Assembly (NCBI GenBank): GCA_017522185.1
Contig: JAFWZZ010000029.1
Span: 124,001-188,000 of the forward strand
From: Bacillota bacterium
Lineage (GTDB): Bacteria > Bacillota > Clostridia > Peptostreptococcales > Anaerovoracaceae
Length of the DNA: 64,000 bases
Direction: 5' to 3'
Shown: one piece after another, positions 36,149 to 45,960 of the stretch
Position numbering within the stretch: the stretch's first letter is position 1
How the letters are laid out: each line of letters opens with the position of its first letter
The notes under the pieces: generated by a model
What the model was told of the DNA's origin: nothing
What the model saw: the letters and a program-made list of their open reading frames with translations, nothing else
Database searches by the model: none
Position numbers and translations under genes: made by a program

Positions 36149-37999
36149 ATGACAACAAATCTGAAAAAGTATGACTTTCCGGATTGTATCAAAGATATGA
36201 CACTGGATCAGATGGAACTGCTGGCAGTTGAGATTCGAGAGTTTTTAATAGATAAAGTTTCCAAAACGGGCGGACATCTGGCGTCCAACCTGGGTGTAGT
36301 GGAACTGACCCTGGGCTTACATCACGTTTTTGACAGTCCTAAGGACAAGTTCATTTTCGATGTTGGCCATCAGTCCTACGTCCACAAAATTCTGACCGGT
36401 CGTATCGATGAATTCGACAGACTGCGTCAGTTTGGCGGCATGAGCGGTTTCCCAAAGACAAAAGAAAGCGTCCATGACGTCTATGAAACCGGACATTCCA
36501 GTACATCCATCTCCGCTGCAGCCGGTATGGCTGCCGCACGTGACCTGAAAGGGGAAAAACACGAAGTCATTGCGGTCATCGGTGATGGATCACTCACCGG
36601 CGGCATGGCTTACGAAGCACTGAACAACATCGGTGCATCAAAGGAAAAGGTCATCGTCATTCTCAATGACAACGGCATGTCCATTTCCCATAACATCGGT
36701 GGTGTTTCCCAGCATTTATCCAAGCTTCGTACTTCTATCGGTTACAACAAGGCGAAGATGACAGCGAAGAAAGCCCTCAAGGGCATTCCCGGCGTCGGTG
36801 AAACACTTTACGACAGCATCGATCTGGCAAAAGACAGACTGAAATATGCGATGATGCATGGAGGGGTTATCTTCGAAGAACTTGGATTTACCTATCTGGG
36901 GCCCATTGACGGACATAATCTCCACGATGTGATTGCAGCCATGCAGCTTGCGAAGACATCGCCTGATCCTGTATTACTGCATGTTATTACAAAGAAGGGC
37001 AAAGGATACAAAAACGCAGAGAAAGATCCGAATAAATTCCACGGAATCGGACCATTTGATCCTGAAACCGGAGCACTGAAGAAAAACGGCGGCATGACCT
37101 ATTCCAAGGTGTTTGGACAAACCTGTGAAGAAATCGCTGCAGAACGCGACGATGTGGTTGCAATCTCCGCTGCGATGGGGGATGCGACCGGCCTGGGCGG
37201 TTTCTATCAGAAATATCCGAAGAGATTCTTTGATGTAGGCATTGCGGAAGCCCATGGCGTGACATTTGCTGCCGGACTTGCGAAATCCGGTATGCGTCCG
37301 ATTGTTGCCATCTATTCTTCCTTCCTGCAGAGAGCATACGACCAGATTATCGAGGATGTAGCCCTGCAGAACCTGCCGGTGGTCTTTGGAATCGACAGAG
37401 CAGGGGTAGTTGGTGCAGACGGCGAAACCCACCACGGAGTTTTCGACCTTTCCTATCTGCTTCCAATCCCGAATATGACGGTTCTGACACCGAAAGACGG
37501 ATATCAGCTGGCTGCCATGCTGCGTTACGCGGTCACATTGGATGGCCCTGTGGCAGTCCGTTATCCACGCGGCGGCTGTGAATACCACGATCTGAGCAAA
37601 CCTGTCTTTGACGGCAGAAACAAACGCTCCAAATCAGGCAGAGACGTTGATATCTGGGCCTGTGGCAGAATGGTTTCCGTCGCAGAAGAAGCAGCAGCAA
37701 AGCTTGCAGAGAGGGGGATCGACGCCGGAATCGTCGAAGTTGCAAGTGTGAAACCCCTTGACCTGTCCGAATATAGAGTCGACGATAATAAGTTATTGGT
37801 AACACTTGAAGACAACCTGCTTGCAGGCGGTTTTGGCGAAACCTTTGCTTCCAAAACCGGGGCAGGAAATGTTTTGATGTTCGGCTGGCCGGACAAGTTC
37901 GTAGAGCATGGCGATTGTGATACGTTATATCAGGAATACGGCCTGGATGCCGATTCCATCGTAGAAAGGATTTGTGAACGTTTTGAAAGAAAGGCTTGA
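36149..37999 (+). CDS. dxs: 1-deoxy-D-xylulose-5-phosphate synthase
   Basis: 616-aa thiamine diphosphate enzyme that joins pyruvate and glyceraldehyde 3-phosphate in the MEP pathway. The catalytic His motif GGHLASNLGVVELTLGLH, the ThDP-binding GDGSLTGGMAYEALNN, the transketolase Glu region (FDVGIAEAHGVTFAAGLA) and the C-terminal transketolase domain are all present. AAAAGGAG precedes the ATG. Its 3' end overlaps the tlyA-like gene by 26 bp. Confidence 0.96.
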   Translation: MTTNLKKYDFPDCIKDMTLDQMELLAVEIREFLIDKVSKTGGHLASNLGVVELTLGLHHVFDSPKDKFIFDVGHQSYVHKILTGRIDEFDRLRQFGGMSGFPKTKESVHDVYETGHSSTSISAAAGMAAARDLKGEKHEVIAVIGDGSLTGGMAYEALNNIGASKEKVIVILNDNGMSISHNIGGVSQHLSKLRTSIGYNKAKMTAKKALKGIPGVGETLYDSIDLAKDRLKYAMMHGGVIFEELGFTYLGPIDGHNLHDVIAAMQLAKTSPDPVLLHVITKKGKGYKNAEKDPNKFHGIGPFDPETGALKKNGGMTYSKVFGQTCEEIAAERDDVVAISAAMGDATGLGGFYQKYPKRFFDVGIAEAHGVTFAAGLAKSGMRPIVAIYSSFLQRAYDQIIEDVALQNLPVVFGIDRAGVVGADGETHHGVFDLSYLLPIPNMTVLTPKDGYQLAAMLRYAVTLDGPVAVRYPRGGCEYHDLSKPVFDGRNKRSKSGRDVDIWACGRMVSVAEEAAAKLAERGIDAGIVEVASVKPLDLSEYRVDDNKLLVTLEDNLLAGGFGETFASKTGAGNVLMFGWPDKFVEHGDCDTLYQEYGLDADSIVERICERFERKA

Positions 38000-38780
38000 T
38001 ATTTTATTAGTAAAGAAGGGACTTTGTCCTTCCAGAGAAAAGGCTAAGGCGTCTATTATGGCTGGCATCGTCTACGTAGACGGTCAGAAAAGCGACAAAG
38101 CCGGCAACATGGTAGATGAAAACGCTGAGATTATCGTAAAATCCAACATCTGTCCATACGTAAGCCGCGGCGGCCTGAAGCTGGAAAAATCCATGAAAGA
38201 ATGGGACTTAAACCTGGAAAACAAGGTCTGCATGGACATCGGCGCATCTACTGGCGGGTTTACGGACTGTATGCTGCAGAACGGTGCGACCAAGGTTTAT
38301 GCCATCGATGTGGGATACGGTCAGCTTGACTACAAGCTTCGTATCGATGAGAGGGTAGTCAATATGGAAAAATGCAATGTCCGCTATCTGGATCCGGAAA
38401 CCATTGCAGAACCCATCGATTTTATCAGCATTGACGTATCTTTCATCTCACTGAAGCTGATTTTCCCTGTCTGTGCAAAAGTACTGGCGGAAGACGGACG
38501 GATCGTATGTCTGGTAAAACCGCAGTTCGAGGCAGGCAGAGAACAGGTCGGAAAGAAAGGCATTGTTCGCGACAAAAATGTGCATAGAGAAGTCATCGAA
38601 AATGTGATAAAATACGCAGAGGACAACGGATTCTATCCTGTCGGCCTGACGTTCTCACCGGTAACCGGTGCAAAAGGTAATATTGAATATCTTTTGGCTC
38701 TTTCCAAAACGGAAAATCCGTGCTATAATGTATCTTGTATACAAGAAGTCGTTGAAAACTCTCACGCAGAGTTAGAATAA
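37974..38780 (+). CDS. TlyA family rRNA (2'-O) methyltransferase / hemolysin
   Basis: 268-aa protein with an N-terminal S4 RNA-binding domain (LDILLVKKGLCPSREKAKAS) and an FtsJ-like methyltransferase domain (DIGASTGGFTDCMLQNGATKVYAID split around residues 84-108; YVSRGGLKLEKS; VKPQFEAGRE). Relatives methylate ribosomal RNA; the Bacillus counterpart is YqxC downstream of dxs. The start is uncertain: GTG 37974 has AAGGA only three bases upstream, while TTG 37983 has better family agreement (MKERLD) and a 12-base spacer. Confidence 0.88.
   Translation: MNVLKERLDILLVKKGLCPSREKAKASIMAGIVYVDGQKSDKAGNMVDENAEIIVKSNICPYVSRGGLKLEKSMKEWDLNLENKVCMDIGASTGGFTDCMLQNGATKVYAIDVGYGQLDYKLRIDERVVNMEKCNVRYLDPETIAEPIDFISIDVSFISLKLIFPVCAKVLAEDGRIVCLVKPQFEAGREQVGKKGIVRDKNVHREVIENVIKYAEDNGFYPVGLTFSPVTGAKGNIEYLLALSKTENPCYNVSCIQEVVENSHAELE
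38701..38746 (+). promoter_or_regulatory. Extended -10 promoter with palindrome for the aminotransferase gene
   Basis: TTTCCA (38701-38706), 17 bp, TATAAT (38724-38729) with TG one base upstream. A perfect 14-bp palindrome TCTTGTATACAAGA (38733-38746) covers the expected start point. Both lie within the 3' end of the tlyA-like gene, leaving a leader of about 90 bases before the aminotransferase. Palindromes of this size occur by chance a few times per window, so the operator reading is tentative. Confidence 0.55.
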
Positions 38781-38827
38781 ATTGTATATTATATTTTTAT
38801 GTTTAATTTAAAAGGAGACTTGGACCA

Positions 38828-40018
38828 ATGAAATTATCTAACAAAGTAGAATCCATGCAGTTTTCCCCAATCAGAAGATTCAATCCTATCGCTCAGAAGG
38901 CAAAGGATGCTGGTAAGAAAGTTTACCATCTGAACATTGGACAGCCTGACGTGGAAACTCCAGAATGCTTCATGGAAGCAATCAGAGGCTATGAACCAAA
39001 AGTTATCGCTTACGCTGAATCCCAGGGTTTACCTGTATTACAGGACGCTGTAATCGAGTACTTCAAGAACTACGACATGGACGTTGAAAGAGGCGACATG
39101 ATCATCACAACTGGTGGTTCTGAAGCTTTAACAATGATCTTCACAGCTTTATTAGACGAAGGCGACGAAGTATTACTGGCTGAACCATTCTACACAAACT
39201 ATCATACATTCGCTACAGCTGCTGGTGGTAAGGTTGTTCCTATCACTACAAAGGCTGAAGATGGTTACCACTATGCAAAGAGAGAACAGATTGAACCATT
39301 AATCACAGAAAGAACAAAGGCAATCTGCTGCATCAACCCAGGTAACCCAACAGGTACAGTTCTGACTAAGGAAGAAATGCAGTTAATCGCTGACATCGCT
39401 GAAGAACACAACCTGTGGATCATCGCTGACGAAGTTTACAGAGAATTCGCTTATGACGGCAGAGTTGCTGTTTCCTTCGGCCAGATCGAATCCGCTAAGG
39501 ACAGAGTTATCATCGTTGACTCCGTATCCAAGAGACACTCCGCTTGCGGCGCTAGAATCGGTTTCTTATTATCCAAGAACAAGGAATTCATGTCCAACGT
39601 AATGAAGATTGCGCAGGGCAGACTGTGCGTATCCACAGTTGACCAGGTAGGTGCTGCTGCATTATTCAGATTACCATTATCCTACTATGATGAAGTTAAG
39701 GCTGAATACTGCGGAAGAAGAGACGTTGTATACGAAGAATTAATGAAGATTCCTGGCGTAGTTTGCCAGAAGCCAGGTGGTTCTTTCTACATCACTGCTA
39801 AGTTACCAGTTGCTGACGTAGAAGACTTCTTAATCTTCTTATTAGAAGAATTCGAAGACAACGGCGAAACAGTAATGTTCGCTCCAGCTGCAGGTTTCTA
39901 TGCAACTGAAGGTTTAGGTAAGGACGAAATGAGAATCGCTTACGTTCTGAACCAGGCTGACATGAGAAGAGCTGTAGAACTGATCAGATTAGGTATCGAA
40001 GCTTACAACGCTAGATAA
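38828..40018 (+). CDS. PLP-dependent aminotransferase, class I/II (aspartate aminotransferase-like)
   Basis: 396-aa fold-type I aminotransferase. The PLP Schiff-base lysine is in VDSVSKRHSACGARIGFL, and INPGNPTG, ADEVYREF and the C-terminal arginine region (DEMRIAYVLN) are present. The codon set is narrower than in the neighbours (for example TTA, GCT, CCA, TCC), which suggests very high expression. It has its own promoter and a strong terminator. Likely roles are transamination in amino acid fermentation or synthesis; substrate choice is not readable from the sequence. Confidence 0.88.
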   Translation: MKLSNKVESMQFSPIRRFNPIAQKAKDAGKKVYHLNIGQPDVETPECFMEAIRGYEPKVIAYAESQGLPVLQDAVIEYFKNYDMDVERGDMIITTGGSEALTMIFTALLDEGDEVLLAEPFYTNYHTFATAAGGKVVPITTKAEDGYHYAKREQIEPLITERTKAICCINPGNPTGTVLTKEEMQLIADIAEEHNLWIIADEVYREFAYDGRVAVSFGQIESAKDRVIIVDSVSKRHSACGARIGFLLSKNKEFMSNVMKIAQGRLCVSTVDQVGAAALFRLPLSYYDEVKAEYCGRRDVVYEELMKIPGVVCQKPGGSFYITAKLPVADVEDFLIFLLEEFEDNGETVMFAPAAGFYATEGLGKDEMRIAYVLNQADMRRAVELIRLGIEAYNAR

Positions 40019-40046
40019 TCAAATCTACATAACAGAAACTTACAGG

Positions 40047-40073
40047 AGACCGCCCTTCAGGGCGGTCTTTTCT
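40047..40073 (+). terminator. Intrinsic terminator after the aminotransferase gene
   Basis: 9-bp GC-rich stem AGACCGCCC / GGGCGGTCT with a TTCA loop, then TTTTCTT, starting 28 bp after the stop codon. Confidence 0.92.
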
Positions 40074-40086
40074 TGTCTAAAACAAC

Positions 40087-40114
40087 TTGCGAAACCTGCT
40101 TATTCTGTTATAAT
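40087..40114 (+). promoter_or_regulatory. Sigma-A promoter for the secreted repeat protein
   Basis: TTGCGA (40087-40092), 16 bp, TATAAT (40109-40114) with an extended TG at 40106-40107. It lies between the terminator and the TTG start at 40174. Confidence 0.75.
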
Positions 40115-40173
40115 TAGGTTTGGCGATTCTATTTACATACGAATTAAAGATAAATTTTTATGGAGGGAAATCT

Positions 40174-41391
40174 TTGAAAAAGAGAGTTATCATACTGTTA
40201 TTATGTATTTTAGCCTTAGCCGGTTTTGATACAGCCTTTGCGGAAACAACTGGCATTATTGCAGAGGAAACCGGAAACTTCTATTATGAAAACGGTGTAA
40301 AGTTTGTTCCGGAATCCTATGGCATCTACGAAAAAGGAGGCAGCCATTACTATTTTGATGCTGTCGGACGGATGAAGACAGTAACGGAAGCCGGTTTTCA
40401 CGAAATCGATGGGCAGACCTATTACTTTAACGCGGACAGCTCCATCAAGACAGTGACATCCAGCGGATATAAGCTTATTGACGGCATCTATTACTACATG
40501 AAAAAACCATACTATGTAGACGATACCAAGGCCAGAAAAATCGTTTCTAATAATTTACGTTACTACTATGACCCGGACGGTAATCTGCTTACATCTGCAA
40601 ATGCTTCCCGAACTACCTTGAAACGCAACGGTTCCAAACTGGAACTGCGCGCGGCAGCAGGACAGTATGTAGGCGGCTATGACACCCTACAGGGCAGCTG
40701 CACTGACGGTACTTACGCCTATTACGTGCTCTACAACAGAAACGTGGAAAAGTGTAAGATTGTAAAAATCCGTTTGTCCGATAACAAGGTTATCAAGGTC
40801 TCCGGCGTACTGAAGATTCATCATGGTAACGGCCTGACCTACAACCCGGACCAGAACTGCCTCGTCGCAGTACATAATACGGTTTTCCCTCTGAAACTTT
40901 CGGTCATCAATCCGAACACACTCAAGGTAAAGAAATCACTGACAGTAAAAATTCCGTCCAAGCTGGACGGGGCTACGAAGGACAACCTGAAGAAAATCAA
41001 AGGCTTCGGTAGCATCTCCTATAACAGTGACCAGGGAATTTATGTGGTACTCCTCAGTGGTTCCCACAACCTGCTGTTTCTCAACGAAAACTTCAAGGCA
41101 GAGGAATACCGCAAGTTGTCAGAAAAACCAGGCGGTATTTACCAGTGTATCGACACAACAGAGGATTTCATTCTGATCGGTCTCAGCCCGGGAAGCGGCC
41201 TTGCATCCAATGTAGTCTGTGTCTATGAATGGGACGGCAGCTATCGTTTCATGATCAACGTAAAGGACGGATCTGAGCTGGAAAGCATCTTCCACGTGGG
41301 GAAGAAGCTCTATGCAGGGTTCTACCAAAGCTCCTATAATAACCGTCGGAACTATGTTTACAGACTCAGCAATATTGTCTGGGAGATTTAA
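40174..41391 (+). CDS. Secreted protein with cell-wall-binding-like repeats and a propeller-like domain
   Basis: 405 aa from TTG 40174, preceded by GGAGGG. A signal peptide (KKRVIILLLCILALAG, cleavage near AFA-ET) is followed by YYF-type repeats (GSHYYFDAVGRMKTV, GQTYYFNADSSIKTV, GIYYYMKKPYYVDD, RYYYDPDGNL; about 35-145) resembling choline/cell-wall-binding repeats. The C-terminal 250 residues have spaced beta-rich blocks (GLTYNPDQNCLVAVHN, SISYNSDQGIYVVLL) suggesting a beta-propeller. No catalytic motif is visible. It is a single-gene unit between its own promoter and terminator. Function unknown; wall-attached sensor or adhesin is a guess. Confidence 0.75.
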   Translation: MKKRVIILLLCILALAGFDTAFAETTGIIAEETGNFYYENGVKFVPESYGIYEKGGSHYYFDAVGRMKTVTEAGFHEIDGQTYYFNADSSIKTVTSSGYKLIDGIYYYMKKPYYVDDTKARKIVSNNLRYYYDPDGNLLTSANASRTTLKRNGSKLELRAAAGQYVGGYDTLQGSCTDGTYAYYVLYNRNVEKCKIVKIRLSDNKVIKVSGVLKIHHGNGLTYNPDQNCLVAVHNTVFPLKLSVINPNTLKVKKSLTVKIPSKLDGATKDNLKKIKGFGSISYNSDQGIYVVLLSGSHNLLFLNENFKAEEYRKLSEKPGGIYQCIDTTEDFILIGLSPGSGLASNVVCVYEWDGSYRFMINVKDGSELESIFHVGKKLYAGFYQSSYNNRRNYVYRLSNIVWEI

Positions 41392-41406
41392 CACAAAAGA
41401 TTACAG

Positions 41407-41434
41407 AAAAGAACAGTTTTAACTGTTCTTTTTT
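41407..41434 (+). terminator. Intrinsic terminator before mutS
   Basis: Stem AAAAGAACAGTT / AACTGTTCTTTT with a tight TT loop and a run of six Ts at the end. It starts 16 bp after the secreted protein's stop codon and runs into the region of the mutS promoter. Confidence 0.85.
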
Positions 41435-41443
41435 GATGCATTT

Positions 41444-41452
41444 TGATATAAT
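41444..41452 (+). promoter_or_regulatory. Extended -10 element for mutS
   Basis: TGATATAAT (41444-41452) is an extended -10 box, 38 bp before the mutS ATG. No good -35 is seen at 16-18 bp, where the terminator arm lies. The element could work without a -35. Confidence 0.55.
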
Positions 41453-41489
41453 ATAGGTTGGATTTTTATGCAAAGGAGCAAAGCTTTTT

Positions 41490-44120
41490 ATGGCAAACAA
41501 CACCAAACTTTCCCCGATGATGCAGCAATATCTGGCCATCAAAGAGAAGCACCAGGACTGTATTCTGTTCTTCAGACTGGGCGACTTCTACGAGATGTTT
41601 TTTGATGACGCCAAGCTGGTATCAAAGGAACTGGAACTGACATTAACAGGCAGAAACTGCGGATTAGAAGAGCGTGCACCTATGTGCGGCGTTCCGTTCC
41701 ATTCTGCCGATACATATATCGCAAGACTGGTAGAGAAGGGCTACAAGGTGGCCATCTGCGAGCAGGTGGAAGATCCGGCCACAGCCAAAGGCATCGTGGA
41801 GCGTGACGTCATCCGGATCATCACACCTGGTACCGTCACATCCCAGACCATGCTGAATGAGAAGGAGAACAACTATCTGGCTTCCGTTTATGTGGACAAA
41901 CAGGGTATGTCCATCTCTTACTGTGACATCTCCACCGGTGAACTTTACACTACGGAAGAAGCAGACTCTCTGAATCTCTACGAAACCATCCTCAATGAAC
42001 TGGTAAAGATTGACGCGAAGGAAATCATCGTTAACGAGGAATTCATGGAACGTTTCGGCGATGACGACATCAAAGTCGTAACCGGAGGCTACATCTTCCC
42101 ACTAAACAACGCTTATTATACAAAGAAATCAACAGAAGATGCCATCAAAGCCCAGTTTGGATCAGTCTCCATGACCAGCCTGGGACTTGCCGGCAGAGAG
42201 CATTGCGTGCTGTCTCTCGGCGCGCTGCTGGCATATCTGTTAGAGACCCAGAAGCAGAGCCTAAAGCAGATTACGAGATGTAATTTCTACGAGATGGGCA
42301 AGCACATGTCTCTGGACAAGGCTACCTTACGCAATCTGGAAATCACCGAGACTCTCTACGAAAAGCGGGTGCAGGGATCTCTTCTGGGCGTATTGGACAA
42401 GACCGGAACCGCCATGGGCAGCCGTAAGCTGAAGCAGTGGCTGAGAGAACCTTTGAACAATGCAGCAGAAATCAACTGGCGTCTGGACGCGGTGGAAGAG
42501 CTGACACAGCAGCCTTTGCTGGAGAACAACCTGCGTGAAGCACTAAAGGAAATCTATGACTTCGAGCGACTCACCGGCCGTATCGCATCCGGAAACGCCA
42601 ACGGAAAGGATCTCATCGCACTGAAAGCTTCCGTCGGCGCGCTACCGGACATCAAAGAAAATCTGGCTTATACCGAGGCAGACATGCTGCAGACACTCCG
42701 TAGCCAAATCCACGATTTAGAAGAAATCTATGATCTGATTGATATCGCCATTACAGAGGAACCGCCGTTTACCATCAAAGAAGGCGGCCTGATCAAAGCC
42801 GGCTACTGTGAAGAGCTGGATAACCTTAAGTTCTCAATCAAGGACGGCAAGCAGTGGATTGCAAACCTGGAAAATGCAGAAAGAGAACGTACCGGCATCA
42901 AGAACCTGAAGGTCGGTTTCAATAAGGTCTTCGGCTACTATATCGACGTAACCAAAGCCAATACCCATCTGGTTCCGGAAGACTACATCAGAAAACAGAC
43001 CCTGGTCAACAACGAAAGATACATCACACCGGAACTGAAGGAAATGGAAAACCTGGTTCTCAATGCGGAAAGCAAGATTAACCAGATGGAATACGAACTG
43101 TTCACGGAAATCCGTCTGAAGATTCAGAGCTATATCAGAGAACTACAGGAGACATCCCAGGCCATCGCGGTTCTGGACGTGCTCTGTTCCTTCTCCAACG
43201 TAAGTAATAAACTGGGCTATGTGAAGCCTGTCATCGATGACAGCTATGAACTGATCATCGAAAAGGGCAGACATCCTGTCATCGAGCAGATGACAGCAGA
43301 CGGTCTGTTCGTGGCCAACGACACCTATCTAAACAATACGGATACCAGCATGCTGGTGATTACAGGACCGAATATGGCCGGTAAATCCACTTATATGCGC
43401 CAGACCGCATTGATTGTTTTGATGGCTCAGGCAGGCTGTTTTGTGCCTTGTGAAGCGGCAAGAATCGGGGTAGTGGACAGAATCTTCACCCGTATCGGCG
43501 CATCGGACAACCTGGCCCAGGGACAGTCTACCTTCTTTGTGGAAATGAGCGAGCTGGCTTATATCCTCAACTGTTCCAAGGACCGCAGTTTAATTATTTT
43601 AGACGAAATCGGCAGAGGCACCAGTACCTATGACGGCCTGTCCATCGCATGGGCTGCCGTAGACTATCTGTGCAATGCCAATACCCATATCAGAACGCTG
43701 TTTGCGACCCATTACCACGAACTGACGGTTCTGGAAGATGAGATTACAGGCGTTCGCAACCTCAACGTAGATGTAGCGGAAGAAAACGGTAATATCGTCT
43801 TCCTCCATAAGATTATCCCAGGCTCCGCAAGCCGCAGCTACGGTGTCCACGTTGCCAAGCTGGCCGGCGTACCACACGCACTGCTGGAAAATGCGGAGAA
43901 TAAGCTTATGCAGCTGGAGGAGGGGGCGATAGAGATCAAGAGCGCTCCGGTGCAGGAAATCAGCGCACCGGCGTCCAGGGTAGAAGAAGAGCAGATTTCC
44001 TTCTTCATGCCGGGTACCCATCCTGCGGTAGAAAGACTGAAGGCCCTGGATCTGATGGAAGTGACGCCATCCCAGGCCATCCGCATCTTAGAAGAATTAA
44101 AGGAAATTATCAATGATTAA
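41490..44120 (+). CDS. mutS: DNA mismatch repair protein MutS
   Basis: 876-aa mismatch recognition ATPase. The mismatch-binding motif is FFRLGDFYEMFFDDAK at residues 24-39 (Phe-X-Glu core). The connector, lever and clamp domains follow, then the ATPase with Walker A GPNMAGKSTYMRQTA (about 630), the STFFVEMSE signature, DEIGRGTSTYDG and ATHYHEL. AAAGGAGC precedes the ATG. It overlaps mutL by 8 bp, so the two repair proteins are made together. Confidence 0.97.
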   Translation: MANNTKLSPMMQQYLAIKEKHQDCILFFRLGDFYEMFFDDAKLVSKELELTLTGRNCGLEERAPMCGVPFHSADTYIARLVEKGYKVAICEQVEDPATAKGIVERDVIRIITPGTVTSQTMLNEKENNYLASVYVDKQGMSISYCDISTGELYTTEEADSLNLYETILNELVKIDAKEIIVNEEFMERFGDDDIKVVTGGYIFPLNNAYYTKKSTEDAIKAQFGSVSMTSLGLAGREHCVLSLGALLAYLLETQKQSLKQITRCNFYEMGKHMSLDKATLRNLEITETLYEKRVQGSLLGVLDKTGTAMGSRKLKQWLREPLNNAAEINWRLDAVEELTQQPLLENNLREALKEIYDFERLTGRIASGNANGKDLIALKASVGALPDIKENLAYTEADMLQTLRSQIHDLEEIYDLIDIAITEEPPFTIKEGGLIKAGYCEELDNLKFSIKDGKQWIANLENAERERTGIKNLKVGFNKVFGYYIDVTKANTHLVPEDYIRKQTLVNNERYITPELKEMENLVLNAESKINQMEYELFTEIRLKIQSYIRELQETSQAIAVLDVLCSFSNVSNKLGYVKPVIDDSYELIIEKGRHPVIEQMTADGLFVANDTYLNNTDTSMLVITGPNMAGKSTYMRQTALIVLMAQAGCFVPCEAARIGVVDRIFTRIGASDNLAQGQSTFFVEMSELAYILNCSKDRSLIILDEIGRGTSTYDGLSIAWAAVDYLCNANTHIRTLFATHYHELTVLEDEITGVRNLNVDVAEENGNIVFLHKIIPGSASRSYGVHVAKLAGVPHALLENAENKLMQLEEGAIEIKSAPVQEISAPASRVEEEQISFFMPGTHPAVERLKALDLMEVTPSQAIRILEELKEIIND

Positions 44121-45951
44121 AGTTTTAGATAAGACAGTTGCAGACAAGATCGCGGCAGGCGAGGTCATCGAACGTCCGGTCTCCATCGTAAAGGAACTGG
44201 TGGAGAACGCCATCGATTCCGGCGGTGATTCCATCGTAGTAGAGATTAAGAACGGCGGCAAAACCTATATCCGTGTCACAGACAATGGTTGCGGCATCCC
44301 CGCAGATCAGGTGGAAACGGCCTTCCTGCGTCATGCCACCAGCAAGATCGAGACGGCCCGTGATTTAGACGCCATTCTGACACTCGGTTTCCGTGGTGAA
44401 GCGTTAGCATCCATTGCAGCTGTCACCCATACAGAACTGATTACAAAGCCAAAAGAGGCGAAGCTGGGCACCAGACTGCTGATCCACGGCAGCGAGGTCC
44501 TGTCCAATTCCGGCACAGGCTGTCCCGATGGTACTACCATCATCGTGACAGACCTGTTCTATAACACGCCGGCGAGACAGAAGTTCCTCAAGTCTGACGC
44601 CGCAGAAAGCGGACAGATCATCGATTTCATGTCCCAGATTGCCCTGGCTTATCCAACTATCAAAATCCGTTTCATCAACAACGGAAATATCGTCTTTTCC
44701 ACCACAGGAAACGGCGACGTACTGGCAACTATTCTGGCGGTCTACAAGCTGAAGGAATACAAGGATCTGGTTCCTGTTTCTTATGCAGAAGACGGTACAA
44801 AGGTTACAGGATACATCTCCAGACCATCCCTGTCCCGCACCAACCGGAGAAACCAGATTTTCTTCGTCAACGGACGCGTCGTTTCCAGTAAAGTCATCGA
44901 ACGAGGGGTCACCGCAGGATACAGGGAGCGTCTGTTCGAGGGCAGATATCCGGTCTGCTTCTTATTCATCGAAACGGAACCCGGACGTCTGGACGTAAAC
45001 ATCCATCCAAATAAGAGAGAAGTCCGTTTCGACAGAGAAGAGGAGATTGTAACACTAGTTTCCGAGGCCATCAAAGCAGCATTGGGAACGAGAGCTGCCG
45101 TCATCGAGGCGAAAAACATCTTCAGAGACGAAACTGCACCTTCTGCAAAAGTAGAAGAGAAGAAACAAAAACAGGTAGACTTGAAAGAATTATTGTCTAC
45201 TAAAAGGCAATCCGAAAAGGCACCTGTTGTTCATGAACAGGAAATCACCTATACGGCACCGGTCCACAGAGAACCACCTGTAAAAGTTACTGCTACACCA
45301 GTTGTTCTGTCATCAGAAAAGAAAGAACCTGTCAAACCGGACATTTCCCTGGAAACACCGGCTTTGCAGCCTTTTGATTTTACTGATTTACGCATTACCG
45401 GTGCAGTTTTCGGCACCTATATTACCGCGGAGGACGGACAGAGCTTCTATCTGATCGACCAGCACGCGGCCCACGAACGCATTTTCTACGAAAAACTGGT
45501 TGGAGAATATCTGGCAGAAAACAAGCTCCGCCAGCCAATTCTGACGCCGATTATGACAGAAGTACCCCTTGCAGTCAAAGAAAACGAATACGACTGGCTG
45601 GATTCTCTGGCAGAAATGGGATTCCTCATCCATAATTTTGGGCAGAATACCTACATTATTAAGGAAATTCCAACCTTTATGACCATCACTGAGGCGGAAG
45701 ATTTCGTCAATGCCTTTGTCGACAGTATCAGCGAAGGCACGAAACTGGAAAACACCATCGTCATTAATAAACTGATTACAAAGTCCTGCAAATCCGCTGT
45801 CAAAGCCGGGGATTATCTTTCTATGACAGAGATGGAAGCTTTGATGAAACAGCTTGCGGCATGTAAGAATCCGTTCTCCTGTCCACACGGAAGACCGACC
45901 TTCATCCGCATGACCAAATATCAGATTGAAAAAATGTTTAAGAGAGTATAA
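44113..45951 (+). CDS. mutL: DNA mismatch repair protein MutL
   Basis: 612-aa GHKL ATPase with endonuclease-type C-terminal half. Motif I is ENAIDSGGDSI, motif II DNGCGIP, motif III RHATSKI/GFRGEALASI, then the GRVVSSKVIERGV and NIHPNKREVRF segments. The linker (about 345-430) is Lys/Pro-rich. The C-terminal domain has DQHAAHERIFYEKL, which contains the DQHAxxER endonuclease motif, as expected for bacteria without MutH. It is followed by miaA nine bases later. Confidence 0.96.
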   Translation: MIKVLDKTVADKIAAGEVIERPVSIVKELVENAIDSGGDSIVVEIKNGGKTYIRVTDNGCGIPADQVETAFLRHATSKIETARDLDAILTLGFRGEALASIAAVTHTELITKPKEAKLGTRLLIHGSEVLSNSGTGCPDGTTIIVTDLFYNTPARQKFLKSDAAESGQIIDFMSQIALAYPTIKIRFINNGNIVFSTTGNGDVLATILAVYKLKEYKDLVPVSYAEDGTKVTGYISRPSLSRTNRRNQIFFVNGRVVSSKVIERGVTAGYRERLFEGRYPVCFLFIETEPGRLDVNIHPNKREVRFDREEEIVTLVSEAIKAALGTRAAVIEAKNIFRDETAPSAKVEEKKQKQVDLKELLSTKRQSEKAPVVHEQEITYTAPVHREPPVKVTATPVVLSSEKKEPVKPDISLETPALQPFDFTDLRITGAVFGTYITAEDGQSFYLIDQHAAHERIFYEKLVGEYLAENKLRQPILTPIMTEVPLAVKENEYDWLDSLAEMGFLIHNFGQNTYIIKEIPTFMTITEAEDFVNAFVDSISEGTKLENTIVINKLITKSCKSAVKAGDYLSMTEMEALMKQLAACKNPFSCPHGRPTFIRMTKYQIEKMFKRV

Positions 45952-45960
45952 GGAGCAGCT

